From Syngnathus acus (taxonomy: Eukaryota > Chordata > Actinopteri > Syngnathiformes > Syngnathidae), in NCBI RefSeq assembly GCF_901709675.1, contig NC_051099.1, positions 5,020,001 through 5,084,000 on the forward strand: 64,000 nucleotides of DNA, given 5' to 3'. This document shows positions 50,916-64,000 of the stretch, piece after piece. A model generated the notes under the pieces. That model was given only the letters and a program-made list of their open reading frames with translations, made no database searches and was not told the origin of the DNA. The translations under genes were made by a program, and so were the position numbers. Every line of letters starts with the position of its first letter. Position 1 is the stretch's first letter.

Positions 50916-53900
50916 CAATGGCAATAATAAAAACATAATAAATGTGCATAAATGTCAATGAAATTATTACTACTTGACTTCATAAATGCTAACATCTACA
51001 ATAAATGTCTCCATCATGTTCCCATAAACTAAAGCCGAGTAAGCTGATGCACGTTTTATTTTTACTAGTAACCTTTAAAGTGTATGCATGCCCGGATAGA
51101 TCGGCCAGGTCAGAAAACAGCTGGGGAAATCTGGAAAGTGAAGGACAGTATGTCAAGAGATTCCAAGTATTTCCTGAAAAAAGATCAAATTTATGACTTG
51201 ATGTTGACAACACCAACTGAATATATTTATGGCTTATCCTATGCACCCTAATCTGATCATCTGTCAATCACAGAGCTGACAGAGTCCATTCAGACTCATT
51301 CTTTTTTTTTTTTGCACTACGGAAGGAAGTGTTAGAAGCCATGAAAAGGATGCACATAAAGTCCCAAGCCACTTTTACAAGCAAATAAAGTGTTCAGCCA
51401 CTACATTCAGTTGCAAACGTAGCAGCACGCGCTGTCTGAGTATGAATAGAACTGGTGCTTGTGAAATAAGCTCTCAATACAAAGAGTTCCAAAAAAGGGG
51501 GGGGGGGGGATCTGAAGAAACATTCTACTTTGAAATGATGTGATGATTGAATGATCCTTCTTGGAATGATCCCGCTTGAATATGCGGCGTAAATGATGGC
51601 ATCATGAGCACAATGCACAAACGGGAACTTTGTGCTCTCGTTGAGCAATCTCGGCGGTCTCACAATATCAGCTTTATGATCCCATCTGATCCTCGTTGAA
51701 GGATTGAGCAGCTTTCTCAAGCTTAAATCTCCCCGCAGGAAAATGAGTGGTAATCACTTACAGCGACTGTCATCCTTTATTTGCGCTGTACTTGATCTGT
51801 AAACAAGTGATACTATCTTGTATAAGACTATTAAACAGCCAGTTGTCTTTGCATGGAGAACTAATGCGTGTCTTAGATTGATATCATGTCTGCTGATTAT
51901 CATTATCTCCATATCTCTGTTATCTTTAAACCGTGGAGAAATATACGAGCAGAACTCCAATATTGGAGAGCAAGACGACACAAGATCGTTTAGGGTTGGC
52001 AACTGATCCAAAACGGAAATAGTCGTGCTTAACAATGTTCATCAAATCTAGCCTAAAGTGCAAACTGGATGGAGTTTCCTTTTATTTGTATTTTTTTAGA
52101 CGGGCGCAGTTAGAAATGGGCGTTTGCGCCGTTGTGGGTGTGAACAATGACGACTTGTTTTCCAGCCAATCGAAGCAGCTCCAGTCATTCTCTTTAAATT
52201 TAGCGCAGGAGAGCTACGTACATGTCCATGGTGGGAGCATAAGGTACTGGATGAGGTCTGTGCAGGAAACTTCCAGAAGATGTAAAGATGGCCACTGAGA
52301 AGTGGGGACTTGGAGACTGTGCATGAAACCTCATGACAGTTTTAGTTAGATTTTCCTTGAAATCAAATTGATCAGAAATGGACTATTTCGCTCGAAGACC
52401 TAGCTGAAGCATTCCCAGGTCTAAGTAGTAATAACCCATTTTTAGCCTTGATGACTATACCAGCATGTTTGTTCAAATAAAGCCGCCCACCTCCCCCTAA
52501 AATGCACATATATGTGTCGTTGACCTTTAAAATGAGCAGCGCCTGATGAGAAATTCAATTCAAACAACCGGATTGTTGACTTGCCATTCGCAAGGTAACT
52601 CAAGCGCAATGCACGCAAATAAAAGGTTATTTATACGAGCGGGTGTATTTTATTGAAAAAGACCATTTGACATTTGCGTCAAAATATTAAATACTACCAT
52701 GTGACACAAAAGCTTTCTAAAAGGGAAACTGACATAGAAGTTAGATTTGTGTCAGATGACAAAAAAAGTGACCGACCGGCCTGCTACAATATCAAACGGT
52801 GTTAGCTGCTCTTTGTTCACTCACCTCTTGTTAAAAATTGTGAAGTGCTTGTCAGCTCAGTTGGTCCAACAATGCATGAGGGGAGGGGGGGGTCTGGCGG
52901 TGGCAGAGGTTAGCACCACGTTCCCTCCATAAATGGAACTGAGGGGTTATAGTTGATGAGGTTCTGCCCCCCCCCCCCCACACACACACGGGAACATTCC
53001 AGTTCCACAAATACAAGCATTGCTGCTGTGCCTTTGTTGCAACGCTGACTGGACAAGAGAATGTCTGCAGGGCTGCTGCAAAAAGACCAAAGTCTTGCAT
53101 CCCTGCTGCTAAATGATCTGACGCGCTTTTTCCTGCTGCAGTCTTTTCTCAAGTCCTTGTTGTCAGGCTGTTGCCACTCTTTCCTCCCACATTGCAAACA
53201 GATGGAGGGTGGCTGTATCATTTCCCCCCGCCCGACCCCAAAGAGATTAATACATTCAGTATGAACTGAAAGAAAATGTGCACTGCCACGCCGATAAAGT
53301 AGGCAGAGCACGAAGTTTCCCGAGATCTGAGAGAGAATGAATGAGATCATTGTCGGAATGACTCCCATCAAAAGCGGCAGTCAGCAAAAGCATAAAACTG
53401 GCCCGCTATCAGGATTTCGGACCTGGGTGGCGGGCAACAACATGCCCAGCATTCCTCGGTGACACCACGCTTTGTCATCTTCTGGCACCGAGCCACCGAG
53501 CCAGTCCAGAAAGGCGCCGCTTGCGCTTTATTTACGAATCGCTTGGATTGTCTGCCTGCACGATGCCGTCATTGTGAAATGACTTTTCCAGAAACACCAT
53601 GATTAAAGCCACGACTGGCGTCACGCGGCGAGCCACCTTGCAGCGGCTGCGATGAATTCCTCGCTTGCGGAATAATGTCATTCTCTCCATATTACAAAAA
53701 AACATATGGACTCCCACACAGAATAGATTTTGGCTGTTTAGGAGGTGGGGGGTTGCTTTTGTGAGACAGAGAGCAATAGGGATGTCAAGAGTTCAACTCA
53801 AGGGCGTGTCGAGAGGGCGGGGAAAGGTTGCAGAAGGGCCGCTGATGTCACAGAGCCACGCAACAGGCCCGGCCGGCCACGGTTCCAATTAGAGCGGCCT

Positions 53901-53974
53901 AATTGTTTAACTGGGAGTAAGATGGAGGATCCATAAAAATGGCTACCAACACATTGACTTTGCACAATAGATTG

Positions 53975-54389
53975 TACCGTATTTTCTGGACTATAAGGCG
54001 CACCTAAAAACCTAAAATTTTCTCAAAAGCCGACAGTGCGCCTTATAGTCCGGTGCGCCTTATATATGGACCAAATTCCTAAATCTAAACTGGCCTGAAG
54101 CATTGTCATGAAATCAATCATAAGTGGCCCGCTGAAGACTATGAATCATGAATCAAAAAGACTATGGATCATTATTTTGTGATTATAAAGTAATTTGTTG
54201 CGTCTGAAGTTGAAATAAAAAAGATCAAATGGAGAATGATTTGATTTGGATTAAAAATCTGACATGATGCATTAATGGTGCGCCTTATTAGTCCGGTGCG
54301 CCTTATATAAGGACAACGTTTTAAAATGGGCCATTCATTGAAGGTGCGCCTTATAGTCCGGTGCGCCTTATAGTCCGGAAAATACGGTA
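53975..54389. repeat. foldback MITE-like element, copy 6 (type A, inverted, full length)
   Basis: TA-bounded CCGTATTTTC ends. Three or more GCGCCTTATA units lie at each end. Type A interior in the same orientation as copy 5. Confidence 0.88.
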
Positions 54390-57085
54390 ATTATTTGAGG
54401 GGGAAAAAAAGCGGCATTAAAAGGTTCTGCTCATTATTAACACTGAATAAAATTGTCTACTGAATATAATGCATGCAATTATATTGTGAACTATTATATA
54501 CTTGCCATCATCGCTCTCATTTGCTTAGCACAAACAGGTTGCGCCGAAGACACGGGCATCTCGGCTGCCGCCAGAGATGAACGATATCGCTCAGCGTGAT
54601 GACTCGCAAATGCACGTGACTGGAAAAGCACGTGCCTACATGTGTGTTGGAAGATATTCACAGAGCAATATGCCATCACACTTTCAACATGCTCATACTG
54701 ACACCGCAATGTTCCTCATGTATAATGCATATCTGGATGCTTGTGTGTTTTGTGTAGTTTTGTTCACATGAGCAACACGGCAAGATTTCACCAAACCATA
54801 ATATTCACTTGACTCAGGCAAACTTTTTTTTTGTTAGTCTATGCAAATGTTTTGATAATTTTTGGTATAGTTAATTTAGTTCATTTTATGTTAGCATTTT
54901 TATTTTATTTCAATAACATTTTTCAAATTATTTTTAGTTATTCCGTGAGCTGTCTCTGATCAAACATCGGTATTGTCTTTATCGTCATCAAAACCCCACA
55001 GTGGTTGACAATTGTAGATTTCACCCCGAAACGTTATTCTGGATTATTCAGGTCACGCTAACATCTCCAGTACAGTATCATCCATTGTAGCTGTGTTGAC
55101 GTTTTGCTCAACGGGGGCATATCAAGGCCTTTGGTTGTATTCCGCCACCTCAACCTGCTCACACATGCAGGGTGCACGGATTGCTCCCTCGGGCTTTTTT
55201 TCTCTGATTCATGGGGGAGAGAGAGATGACTGCCCCCTGGAAGATGTTTTGCAGATTCATCTTTCTCTATCCATGTAGAAAATGCATCGGCGTACAGTAT
55301 TTTCCATAGAAAACACAGCGTGCTTAACAAAACGGGACCTAAGGCCGAATGTGCAAAGTCTTACGTGGCTTTCATACCAAAACACAACGTACAGCCAAAT
55401 CCAGAAAATGATTTATCAATCTGTGCGTGCAAGCACATTCCGTCAATGTTGGAATATCAGACTGTTTCCTCTTCACGTCTCCATATAAATATGTAAATTA
55501 ATATAAACAGCGCTTGCCGGTGGAAATGATTACTCTTCGTGATCAAATAATCTGATTATCCAGCCATGAGTCACAAATGAAAAAAGAGGAAAATGTGAGC
55601 TGGACACCAGGCCTGAAAAATTATTTAATTAAATAAAATAATAATAATTAAGTTAATTATTAAATTTAATTAGTAAATTAATTTAAAAAAAGAATAATTA
55701 AATAATAATAATGAAATTATTTTTTTAAATATACATTTTTTCGCTGTCCTGTGCAGCCAACAACAACCGAAAGGCAAGTGAGTGTGCGCCTCGCAAACAC
55801 TCTCACGCTTCTACAGATTTATTGAATTTACATTTAGATCCAATTACAATCACCTGTGTGTGTTAAGTTTTCATCTGTATAGCTCTTATGTGCAGGTCAC
55901 ACTTAGAAATGACCTTTTTCACATTAGCCTTTTTCCAGCAATGCTACTGCAATCATAGATAATTACATTTTTATCTTCTCATTAAAGTATACAATAGTTG
56001 TCTGAACAAAAAGAATGCAGGAGGTGCACTTTTATTCTCTCTCCGCACATTGTGGCCGCAGTGGATGATTTTTGTTCGGCATAACACGCGGCATTATAAG
56101 GGGAAATGCAAATAAATCTAGAATAAATAAATAATGTAAATATGCAAGTAAAACGGTGTTTTTTAAGCATTTGGCCTACATTATACCAATATGTTAAAAA
56201 ATTAAGTACATGTATTTATTTGTAATTTTATGCAACGGGCTTTTTACTTCTCTGAATATGCGTGAACATATTTATGAATATTTTGACATACACTTAAAAG
56301 AGTTTGCTGCAACTGTACTTGGCCCAATTGTGACTACAAAAATCCACTTTCAGCAATTTATGTACTTCCTGCCTGAAGCTCTTCAAATGACTGTTGTATG
56401 TTGATTTGGACATTCCCCTCAACGATGTCATCTTCCACATGCAGAATAGACTTTTGTCTTCAAGGTCATGAAAAAAAAAAAGAGAATTGGGCATTTCATG
56501 CAAGTCAACTTGCATCTTATCTCTCTCTTGTGTTGCACTGCTGGTGGGGGAATTAATGTCTGTGCCTCCGCTATCAAGAATTTCTCTGTGTATTGCGGCT
56601 CAAAGTGATACATGCCCCTACAGAAATATGCTTATTCAAGTCTGCATATATTATATTAGATTCATAGCGACATTATGTACTGTATATCCACATCCAGTGT
56701 ACTTTTGATGGAGTAGATGAGCCCAACGTTGATTTTGGAATCGGTGTCCTTGATGTTGCTATGGGTATAGAAATGGAAAAGCTCACGGTTCCCCAGCTCC
56801 ATCCTAATCTGACCTTTACTCCATTGAGAGAGTTCAGAGCATCCTCAAGCAAAAGATCTATGAGCATAGGAGACAGTTGCAAAAAAAAAAGAAAAATCTA
56901 TGAGGATGAGTAAGCTCCCATCAAAGCAGCTAGCTGCGCTGGGAGGCGATTTTTGACGTCGGAGAAACAAATTCAAATAAAAAAAAAATCTGAAACCAAT
57001 TCAATAAATGCAATTGTGAAGCTGCTTAAAATTTAACTTGACCTGTTAAAATATTTTGGATTGGAATAGCTGTTAAGTTTGAAAA

Positions 57086-57209
57086 AGGAAGGAAGGAAGG
57101 AAGGAAGGAAGGAAGGAAGGAAGGAAGGAAGGAAGGAAGGAAGGAAGGAAGGAAGGAAGGAAGGAAGGAAGGAAGGACAGGAGCCAGGAAGGAAGGAAGG
57201 AAGGAAGGG
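57086..57209. repeat. GGAA tetranucleotide microsatellite
   Basis: About 22 perfect AAGG units (57086-57176), a short CAGGAGCC interruption, then five or six more units. Confidence 0.95.
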
Positions 57210-58231
57210 AGTTTGACATACAGAATAAATGCAGTATATTTCGAATGTCATTGAATCATGTCTCGCTCTCCAGTCATGTTTCCGCTGACACAGTCGTTTG
57301 CTTGTGTTTGTACTAAATGAAGCTTTTGTGTCACTCCACTCACAATATCAAGGCAAAATTAGATTTACATTTATTTGCTCTTTTTGCCCCCAACAACTGA
57401 TTCGTCTCCCACGGCCAGCGGGTTTCATGCCAAGCTCATAGCATTTCCATTCAGAAGACATCTAACTAACTTTATCCTGGAGCCAAATAAGTGGCTGCTT
57501 CCAGTTGAAGTTTCAGTCCATAAATGCACAACTAGGAGGAGGAGGAGGTGTCTGGAGAAGGCAAGAGAACAAGAGAACGAAAAAAAATGCTGCACGCTCA
57601 CTGATGATGATGAAGAACAATGAAAAATGACAATGAGGCATGGCCTCAGCGGTGGAAAGGTCTTCCGGTTTTGGCAGCAATGAAATTAAAGCAGACAAAC
57701 TGGTCAGGGCAGAAGACGTGGTTATCTTTTCTCCATTTTCCACTGTGCTCAACAATATAAGCAGCAAGAGCAGCACTTTTGAGCTCAAGTGAAGAAGGAA
57801 GCAATTTGGAACAGGAAAATAGCTAACCAACACATCTTAATGACACTTGACAAATGAGAATCAAACTGGACTGGATTAACCCCTGTTCATAAATCAAGGC
57901 AAAGTGCAAACAGATACACGCTACATTGGTTTGGTCACTACTCCAGAACCGACCCAAATAGTACCAAATGAGCAAGCAATTTAAATCGTGCAAGTAAGCA
58001 TGGTTTGTGTAGTTTTTTTTTTTTTGTGTGTGGACATTTCTTTTCTAAAAGCACCTTTTATTTTTTACTGTTCCCTCTGCCCTGTGTTGGATGAGACCGA
58101 TGCTTTTTCCAGCACTTTTCATTTGCCAAGTAGCTTGGCAGAGGAATAATTACCTGTCTCTATGATCAATTACCTGATTACTCACCAGAGACACACAAGA
58201 CATCTGAAGAGCTGCGTCTTGGGCTGTGTAC

Positions 58232-58250
58232 CACACACACACACACACAC
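58232..58250. repeat. CA dinucleotide microsatellite
   Basis: About nine CA units. Confidence 0.8.
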
Positions 58251-59458
58251 ATGTGTAACTCCCAACACTGTACGTCACAACGTGAGGTCATCAGGAGACA
58301 AACATGTATACATACATAAATATACTGCGTTAGCACTCTGGGTCTCGTCAATCGATACGTACAAAATCGAACAGCGGCGAGAGTAGAGTCAAGGACACAC
58401 TGACTGGTAGGCCATTAAAAAACACAAAGATCATTAAGAACAATCCCTGACCTACATCAGTGCAACAAAGTCTCCCTGTGCAGGGTAAAATCATTTAAAT
58501 GACCCTGCTAAGATGATAAATGTCATCTTGAGGAGAATGCATCAGGAGAAAATAAGCTTTGAACAAGAAGGAGATCATTTTCTGATATTCAGAGAGTGGA
58601 AAAGGTGATATCAGAGCACATATTAAAAAAAATTCTAAAGCAGAAACATCAGGGAGTGCCTACACGCAGACACCATTCTTTGAGCTGACCCCCCCCTAAA
58701 AAAAATATATATAAATGTGCTCAAAATGAATTGTTAATTTATTGTGGGCCACAAATAATGGTACCCTCAAAATTCCTGACACTCAGTATTTATATTCTGA
58801 TCTCAGATTATTTAACCACATTGGCTGGCAAGTCGTGCTATAAAAAAAAACGACCGCCTTGTGTACAGTAAACAGCAGCGATGCCGCCAGGGATTTGAGG
58901 CGTCTGGAAAAAAATTCGTTCAGCACCACAGATTGAAAATATAATTTTCTCGGGCCTCTTGTCATTTCTGTGCACTTTGAATCATCATTTTTTTTCTAGG
59001 ACTTTTTGTGCCCGAGACTATAAGATAAAGAGTGAGTGGCAAAAAAAAAAAAAAATATTCCTCCATAGTCCTTTGGAAGTGGAGATAGCACATTAGCATA
59101 ATACAGCCTGTCTGTGCGCAATTTAAAATTCCCATTTACGTAGACTCTATTTCAATGCTAATCGATAAATCCACTAAAGCGAGTTAGCAGCGTGGTCTGG
59201 GGCTCTCTGGCAGATATACACAGCTAATGATCTAGAAGTTCTCTAGCCATTGACCTTTTTCCAGTCCTTGCACGTGTCACTGCAAATAACAACAAAGTAG
59301 TGACTTGGCAGTGAGACAGTCCACTGCAGGCATCGCAGGAGGGGTTGCCACAATGGGCCACGTGAGAAAACTTCAACCTCCCTGACAATACAAGGGTTTC
59401 TCATCCAATCTATTGGATCCGCAAAACCTTCCTTTGCAATATTAAAATGCCTTTATTA

Positions 59459-59687
59459 TACCGTATTTTCCGCACTATAAGGCGCACCTTCAATGAATGG
59501 CCCATTTTAAAACTTTGTCCATATATAAGATATATACATTTGGCTCGCGGGCCGGACTTTGGACACGCCTGCTGTAGTGGCTCAATATTGGTCCATATAT
59601 AAGGCGCACCTGATTATAAGGCGCACTGTCGGCTTTTGAGAAAATTGGAGATTGTTAGATGCGCCTTATAGTGCGGAAAATACGGTA
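59459..59687. repeat. foldback MITE-like element, copy 7 (type C, inverted, short)
   Basis: TA-bounded CCGTATTTTCCGCAC ends. It carries the same hAT-like CCGGACTTTGGACACGCCTG insert as copy 4, in the opposite orientation. Confidence 0.85.
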
Positions 59688-60497
59688 ATCAATATTATGA
59701 CATATTGATTGCTAAAGTTGCACATCTGCCCTGAAGTCAAAATAATAGACGTGAATAAAAAATATAAATCAAAATGGGGATTTTAATGATCATAAACAGG
59801 ATGGTGGAAAGAATTGACAGCTTCAGGGTTTACTTTAAACACAAGCTGTTGATCCAAGTAAACCAACGTATAAGATACATTATGAATTATTCATGAAATC
59901 TGTGTTTGATCAGCTACAATAGATTGTGAAGAATGAGTGGCAAGAAAGCATAATGCCAAATAGAATAACAATACTCCGGAATTCATTGATTTGATTTGCC
60001 GTGTGAGCCTTTTCTGATCGTTTTAGATTTTTCACAATTTCTTAATAATCTACCTGTTTGTAGCGAGTCTACATTTCCTGACAGCTCTTTTGATCACGCC
60101 GGGCATTTTCTCCATACATGCCGCTGTCTACGTCATTTCAATTGCCATCATTTCAAAGTGGTTGCTTTCATATGTGCACATCTTAACCAGATAGTCCCCA
60201 TATTCTCCAATAAGCAACCTCACTATGAGAGCGAAGCACACACGTGCCCGTGTGGCTCATATATAATCGTCGGGGTAGTGGTGTTCTACTAATGGAGGCT
60301 CTGCACGCTAACAGTGTGAGTCATTGCATTCCCACTGTGAAGGAGGTGATGCTTGATTATACAGAGATCCATGCAGGGGGAAGATGAGAGGTGTGGCCAT
60401 ATGCCTTTTTTCAGGGAGCTTTCCACTCCCTTTCATTCCTGACAATGCAGTTACAGGCTGCCACTGATTATATTATTTGGGGATTTAAAAAAACAAT

Positions 60498-60913
60498 TAC
60501 CGTATTTTCCGGACTATAAGGCGCACCGGACTATAAGCCGCACCTTCAATGAATGGCCCATTTTAAAATGTTGTCTTTATATAAGGCGCACTGGACTATA
60601 AGGCGCACCATTAATGCATCATGTCAGATTTTTAATCCAAATCAAATCATTCTCCATTTTATCTTTTTTATTTCAACTTCAGACGCAACGAATTACTTTA
60701 TAATCACAAAATAATGATCCATAGTCTTTTTGATTCATGATTCATAGTCTTCAGCGGGCCACTTATGATTGATTTCATGACACAATGCTTCGGGCCAGTT
60801 TAAATTTAGGAATCTGGTCCATATATAAGGCGCACCGGACTATAAGGCGCACTGTCAGCTTTTGAGAAAATGTTAGGTTTTTAGGTGCGCCTTATAGTCC
60901 AGAAAATACGGTA
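60498..60913. repeat. foldback MITE-like element, copy 8 (type A, full length)
   Basis: TA-bounded CCGTATTTTC ends. Interior nearly the same as copies 1 and 2. It lies only 0.8 kb from copy 7. Confidence 0.88.
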
Positions 60914-63900
60914 AGCCATATCACACAAGAAAGATTGATGGTCACCGTTTTCCAAAGTGTTATTTTGACTAAACGCAAAAGACAAATCATTTTATGAAGG
61001 ACGCGAGAAATCAGACAAATATTACTTTCAGACAGTGCTACCTAATTGTTTCCTCTTTGACAACCGAGCTGATGTTGCACGACTTCCCTAAGTCGATTTT
61101 CAATTCCTGCCACTGGGCCATCGGCGAAGACACTAGGTGCTTTGGATTGAGCATGCTGAGGAAGGAGACAGACAGAAGAGCGGGAAGGCTGAATGATTGC
61201 ACAAGCCAACCCAGCCATATAAACAACACATGCAGATTTCCCCCCCGGCACTGTTGGTTCTGCCTGATTATTTAACAGGAGCAACTGGAAGTGGTTGACA
61301 TGGTTTCATGGGCTTTGTGCAGTGTGCACTCCTCAATTATGGATGGGAAAAGTGACACGGTGACAGCTGTAGCTCTCAGGGGGTCGGTCGGAGAGAGCGA
61401 AAAGCAAGAGTCACTCGTCCCTCTTTTAGCGGGGAAGACAGGAGACGGTCTTCGACGAAGATGTGACAGGCAGAAGAAGAAAAAAAAACAACAACCCTGC
61501 TCAAGCGCACATTTCCTCTCTCGCTTCTTGTTAAATTAAATATGCTCTGAAAATGACAAGAGGGTGGGGGTAATGAGGAAATTATTCAGAATTCTTGACA
61601 TGCTTTAAATCAGATTATGTTCCTCCCTTGCTTCACCGGGCCCGCTTTAAAAGACGTAAAATGATCCACTCCTTGCTTCAGGCGGCACTGCCTCCTACTC
61701 ACACGCTCACAAACCCAGACAACGTTTTCAGTGATGTCAAAAAAAAAAAGCTTCAGTAAGACACAGAGCAGCAAGGAGAGGTGAATTATCCTCAGCTTTC
61801 TATGCAAAGCCAAACAGTAGGCTCGGACCTGCTGCCATCTTGGAGAATCATCACATCCAAATGCTGGAGGTGTGGAGTGCGGGCGGTGAACCAAAAGAGC
61901 GTGCGTGACTCACTGCCGGATGGCCTGGCAAATAAAATGCATGTACAATTGCACTCAGAAATTTACATACATACATGTGCATGAATGTCATTTAATGACA
62001 TGTTTAAAATGTTCTTTTAGATTTAAGATTTCTTCATTAAAATTCATATTCTTGTTAATATATTTTGTAATACCTAAATGTTTCAAAAAGTTTGAATTAT
62101 GCATTCCGGGTGTTTACGAAACTACTGGAAACTTGAGGCATCCCACGTGTAGTTCCTCTAACAACCACTAGGGTTACCAAAGATTTTTATTTCATCCAAC
62201 CTCGTTGCTATTCTACATACTTATATCTTTATTTAGCAATAAGGACTCTTATGCTAACAGAGGCATATTTACAAGGGCACCCGTGCAATTACGTGACTAT
62301 AATATTTATGCATACATGAGTGGCTGAAAGGAGCTTATAGGAGGAAATACACATACTAGATACAGTCGGAGCTTGTAAATGTATAAGAGCAATCTTATCC
62401 TCCAATGTGGAGAAGAGTATCTGCATGCAATGACCTTGCGCCATGATCTATGGTAATATATGCAAATTAAGATCAGTGATTGCATAAATGAGGGCTTAAA
62501 ATGTGTGTTTAGTGATATACACTAAGTGAATGTGTGGAGTCTTCTTCATCGAGTCTCATCTGTGTGATTCTTTTTCCGCAAACACATCACGTAGGTTGAA
62601 TTTTTTTACTTCAGACCAATTGTGATAAAAGTGCTCCTTTGGCAGTGTCATGGCAATTTTCGTCATTATTTTTGACAACTTTGCAGTTGCTTGGCACTTT
62701 CTGATGAACTACAAGTACACTCGTCTAAATTAGAGGACAGATATGTAAGATTATGTCATGTTTTCATATGTCTCCAGCTGCCTAGCAAGGATTTAGAGAG
62801 AGAAGATGAATGGTTGTCAGCAGATGTCCAATATTGCAGATGCTCCAGGGGGCAAGAAACAGATGTGGATACAGTTTTGAGGCACCGGGAAAAAAAAAAA
62901 GGATCCCTACAGACTGTTTGAATATATTCAGTAATATGTTTGTTTCTAACACGTTTTTATCCAAGGGGTCACCATCTTCCTTCCGCCTTGTAGTTATCTC
63001 TGTCTCCCCTTTTTGTTCGCTTGCAGGTGAAGCCGGAGGTCATTTATCATATTAATATTTTTGTGAGAACAGACTGGAGGAGCAAGGGCACAGACATATT
63101 TTATGTTTCACGTGAAGCATAAAGGGTGTTTGCTCTTTGCAAGGTTATCAACCTTTTTTTTCCAACTAGGCTTTTATTATCCATTTAAATTGAGTGAAAG
63201 AATTTAACAATGATATCATCCAACAAAATGGTGTCAGGCCCTCCTCCATTTTGAAACTTTTACTTACCGTAAATACCGAGACTTGTCATAATACAGTTTT
63301 TACACGAGAGATCGTAAATAGTTGATTTTACCGCGATGTTTTATTCCGTTTCCTCGCGCGACGACAAATGAAGTGTCGTCCCAGTTCACAAATTGACGAT
63401 GTGCAGAAAATGAAGTGTTTCTTGTTTTCATTGTGCGCCGTTTATGGGCAATATCCAAAAACAAGATGTGTGAAAAGGGAGCAGCGGGGTATGCGTGTTG
63501 AAAGCCCTCCAATGTACCTGTGCAGCTGTGCAGCTTCTCTGCTGCATTGAACTCCCGCCATGGTTATTGTAATTAGCTTTTGGCAATCAACACAAGATTA
63601 TCTGCTTAATGACTGGGGGGGGCAAAATGTATCCATCCGTCCTCCTAGTGGAGGAGCTTTAGAGTGATCAAACACACGGCATCATTAAGAATCCTGCTTT
63701 ACAAATTAGCACTGAAGATAATCAAGTTGAGGTCCACTGGGACAGAAGCTTTCTTTTTTAACAACATATTTAATTATTAATGCAACTTTTATTGACTTCC
63801 TGCATATATTTGGGCTTCACTTGTTTTCCATAGAAATTTCTCAGAGTTTAACTCCTTGAAATTGAGTGAAAAGTGTTTAAAAAAAAAAAAAGTATTATGA

Positions 63901-64000
63901 TGTTAACGCTCATTTTTATTCATATTAGGAACATGTATGTCCCCTCCAAAGTCATCTGCATGCCGATCGTGCAATAAAACCGCTTTCTTGCCGTAGTGGC
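60914..64000. other. upstream intergenic DNA to the window edge, nothing recognised
   Basis: Mostly AT-rich with A and T tracts. No repeat of size, RNA gene or coding segment was recognised. Confidence 0.55.

Larger units (their letters stand above)
49421..53974. other. upstream intergenic DNA, no gene recognised
   Basis: Contains a TTA microsatellite (50663-50693) and a LINE-tail-like fragment (50805-50915). C/G homopolymers near 51497-51510 and 52968-52979 are present. Open frames up to 153 codons show no recognised family and look like chance. Confidence 0.6.
54390..59458. other. upstream intergenic DNA, repeats and low complexity only
   Basis: Holds an AT-rich tract at 55615-55740, a GGAA microsatellite at 57086-57209 and a CA tract at 58232-58250. 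A short coding-like frame on the minus strand near 56.7 kb is described among the findings. No gene was recognised. Confidence 0.55.

Noticed and set aside
57033-57251. 72-codon minus-strand frame with repeated FLPS residues
   Set aside because: It is only the GGAA microsatellite read on the other strand.
59996-60292. 98-codon plus-strand frame with many Cys and His
   Set aside because: No regular zinc-finger spacing, no splice or promoter context and no recognised family.

Overview
This window is vertebrate nuclear DNA, almost certainly from a ray-finned (teleost) fish with a fairly compact genome. The evidence is split genes with GT/AG introns, proteins that align residue by residue with vertebrate Mediator and Integrator subunits, fish-type interspersed repeats, and simple-sequence tracts. 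There are no bacterial-style operons, CRISPR arrays or recognisable tRNA or rRNA genes. The long open frames outside the exons described below look like chance frames in introns or intergenic DNA.

Two protein genes are supported, both on the minus strand and in tandem. At the left, roughly 509-5200, is the 5' half of ints2 (Integrator complex subunit 2): a noncoding first exon and eleven coding exons giving the first 518 residues. The rest of the gene lies beyond the left edge. Next, from 48826 down to 7893, is a complete med13 (Mediator kinase-module subunit 13). I could trace 30 coding exons with consistent splice phases, giving a 2132-residue protein. The INTS2-MED13 pair is also adjacent in mammals, so this is old conserved synteny and argues for MED13 rather than MED13L. 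The two products act at successive steps of RNA polymerase II transcription: MED13 tethers the CDK8/cyclin C/MED12 module to Mediator, and Integrator attenuates and terminates paused polymerase.

Layout: 1-508 is an ints2 intron containing a foldback repeat. 509-4611 holds ints2 coding exons, and about 5070-5200 the ints2 5' exon and promoter. 5389-6172 is a GAACGAATC-rich repeat, and about 6980-7892 the med13 3' UTR. 7893-25305 holds med13 exons 30 to 5, densely packed. 25306-48760 holds the four large 5' introns with exons 4, 3, 2 and 1. 48830-64000 is upstream intergenic DNA in which I recognise no gene.

The most striking non-genic feature is a family of eight foldback (MITE-like) elements. 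Each is bounded by TA, begins CCGTATTTTC and ends with its inverse, and carries internal TATAAGGCGCACC-type repeats. The copies fall into at least three interior types, and one type has a hAT-like fragment captured inside it. One copy fills most of a short med13 intron. I did not find a clearly novel multi-gene system. The points worth a second look are the repeat family, a small unexplained coding-like segment near 56.7 kb, and med13 exon details.
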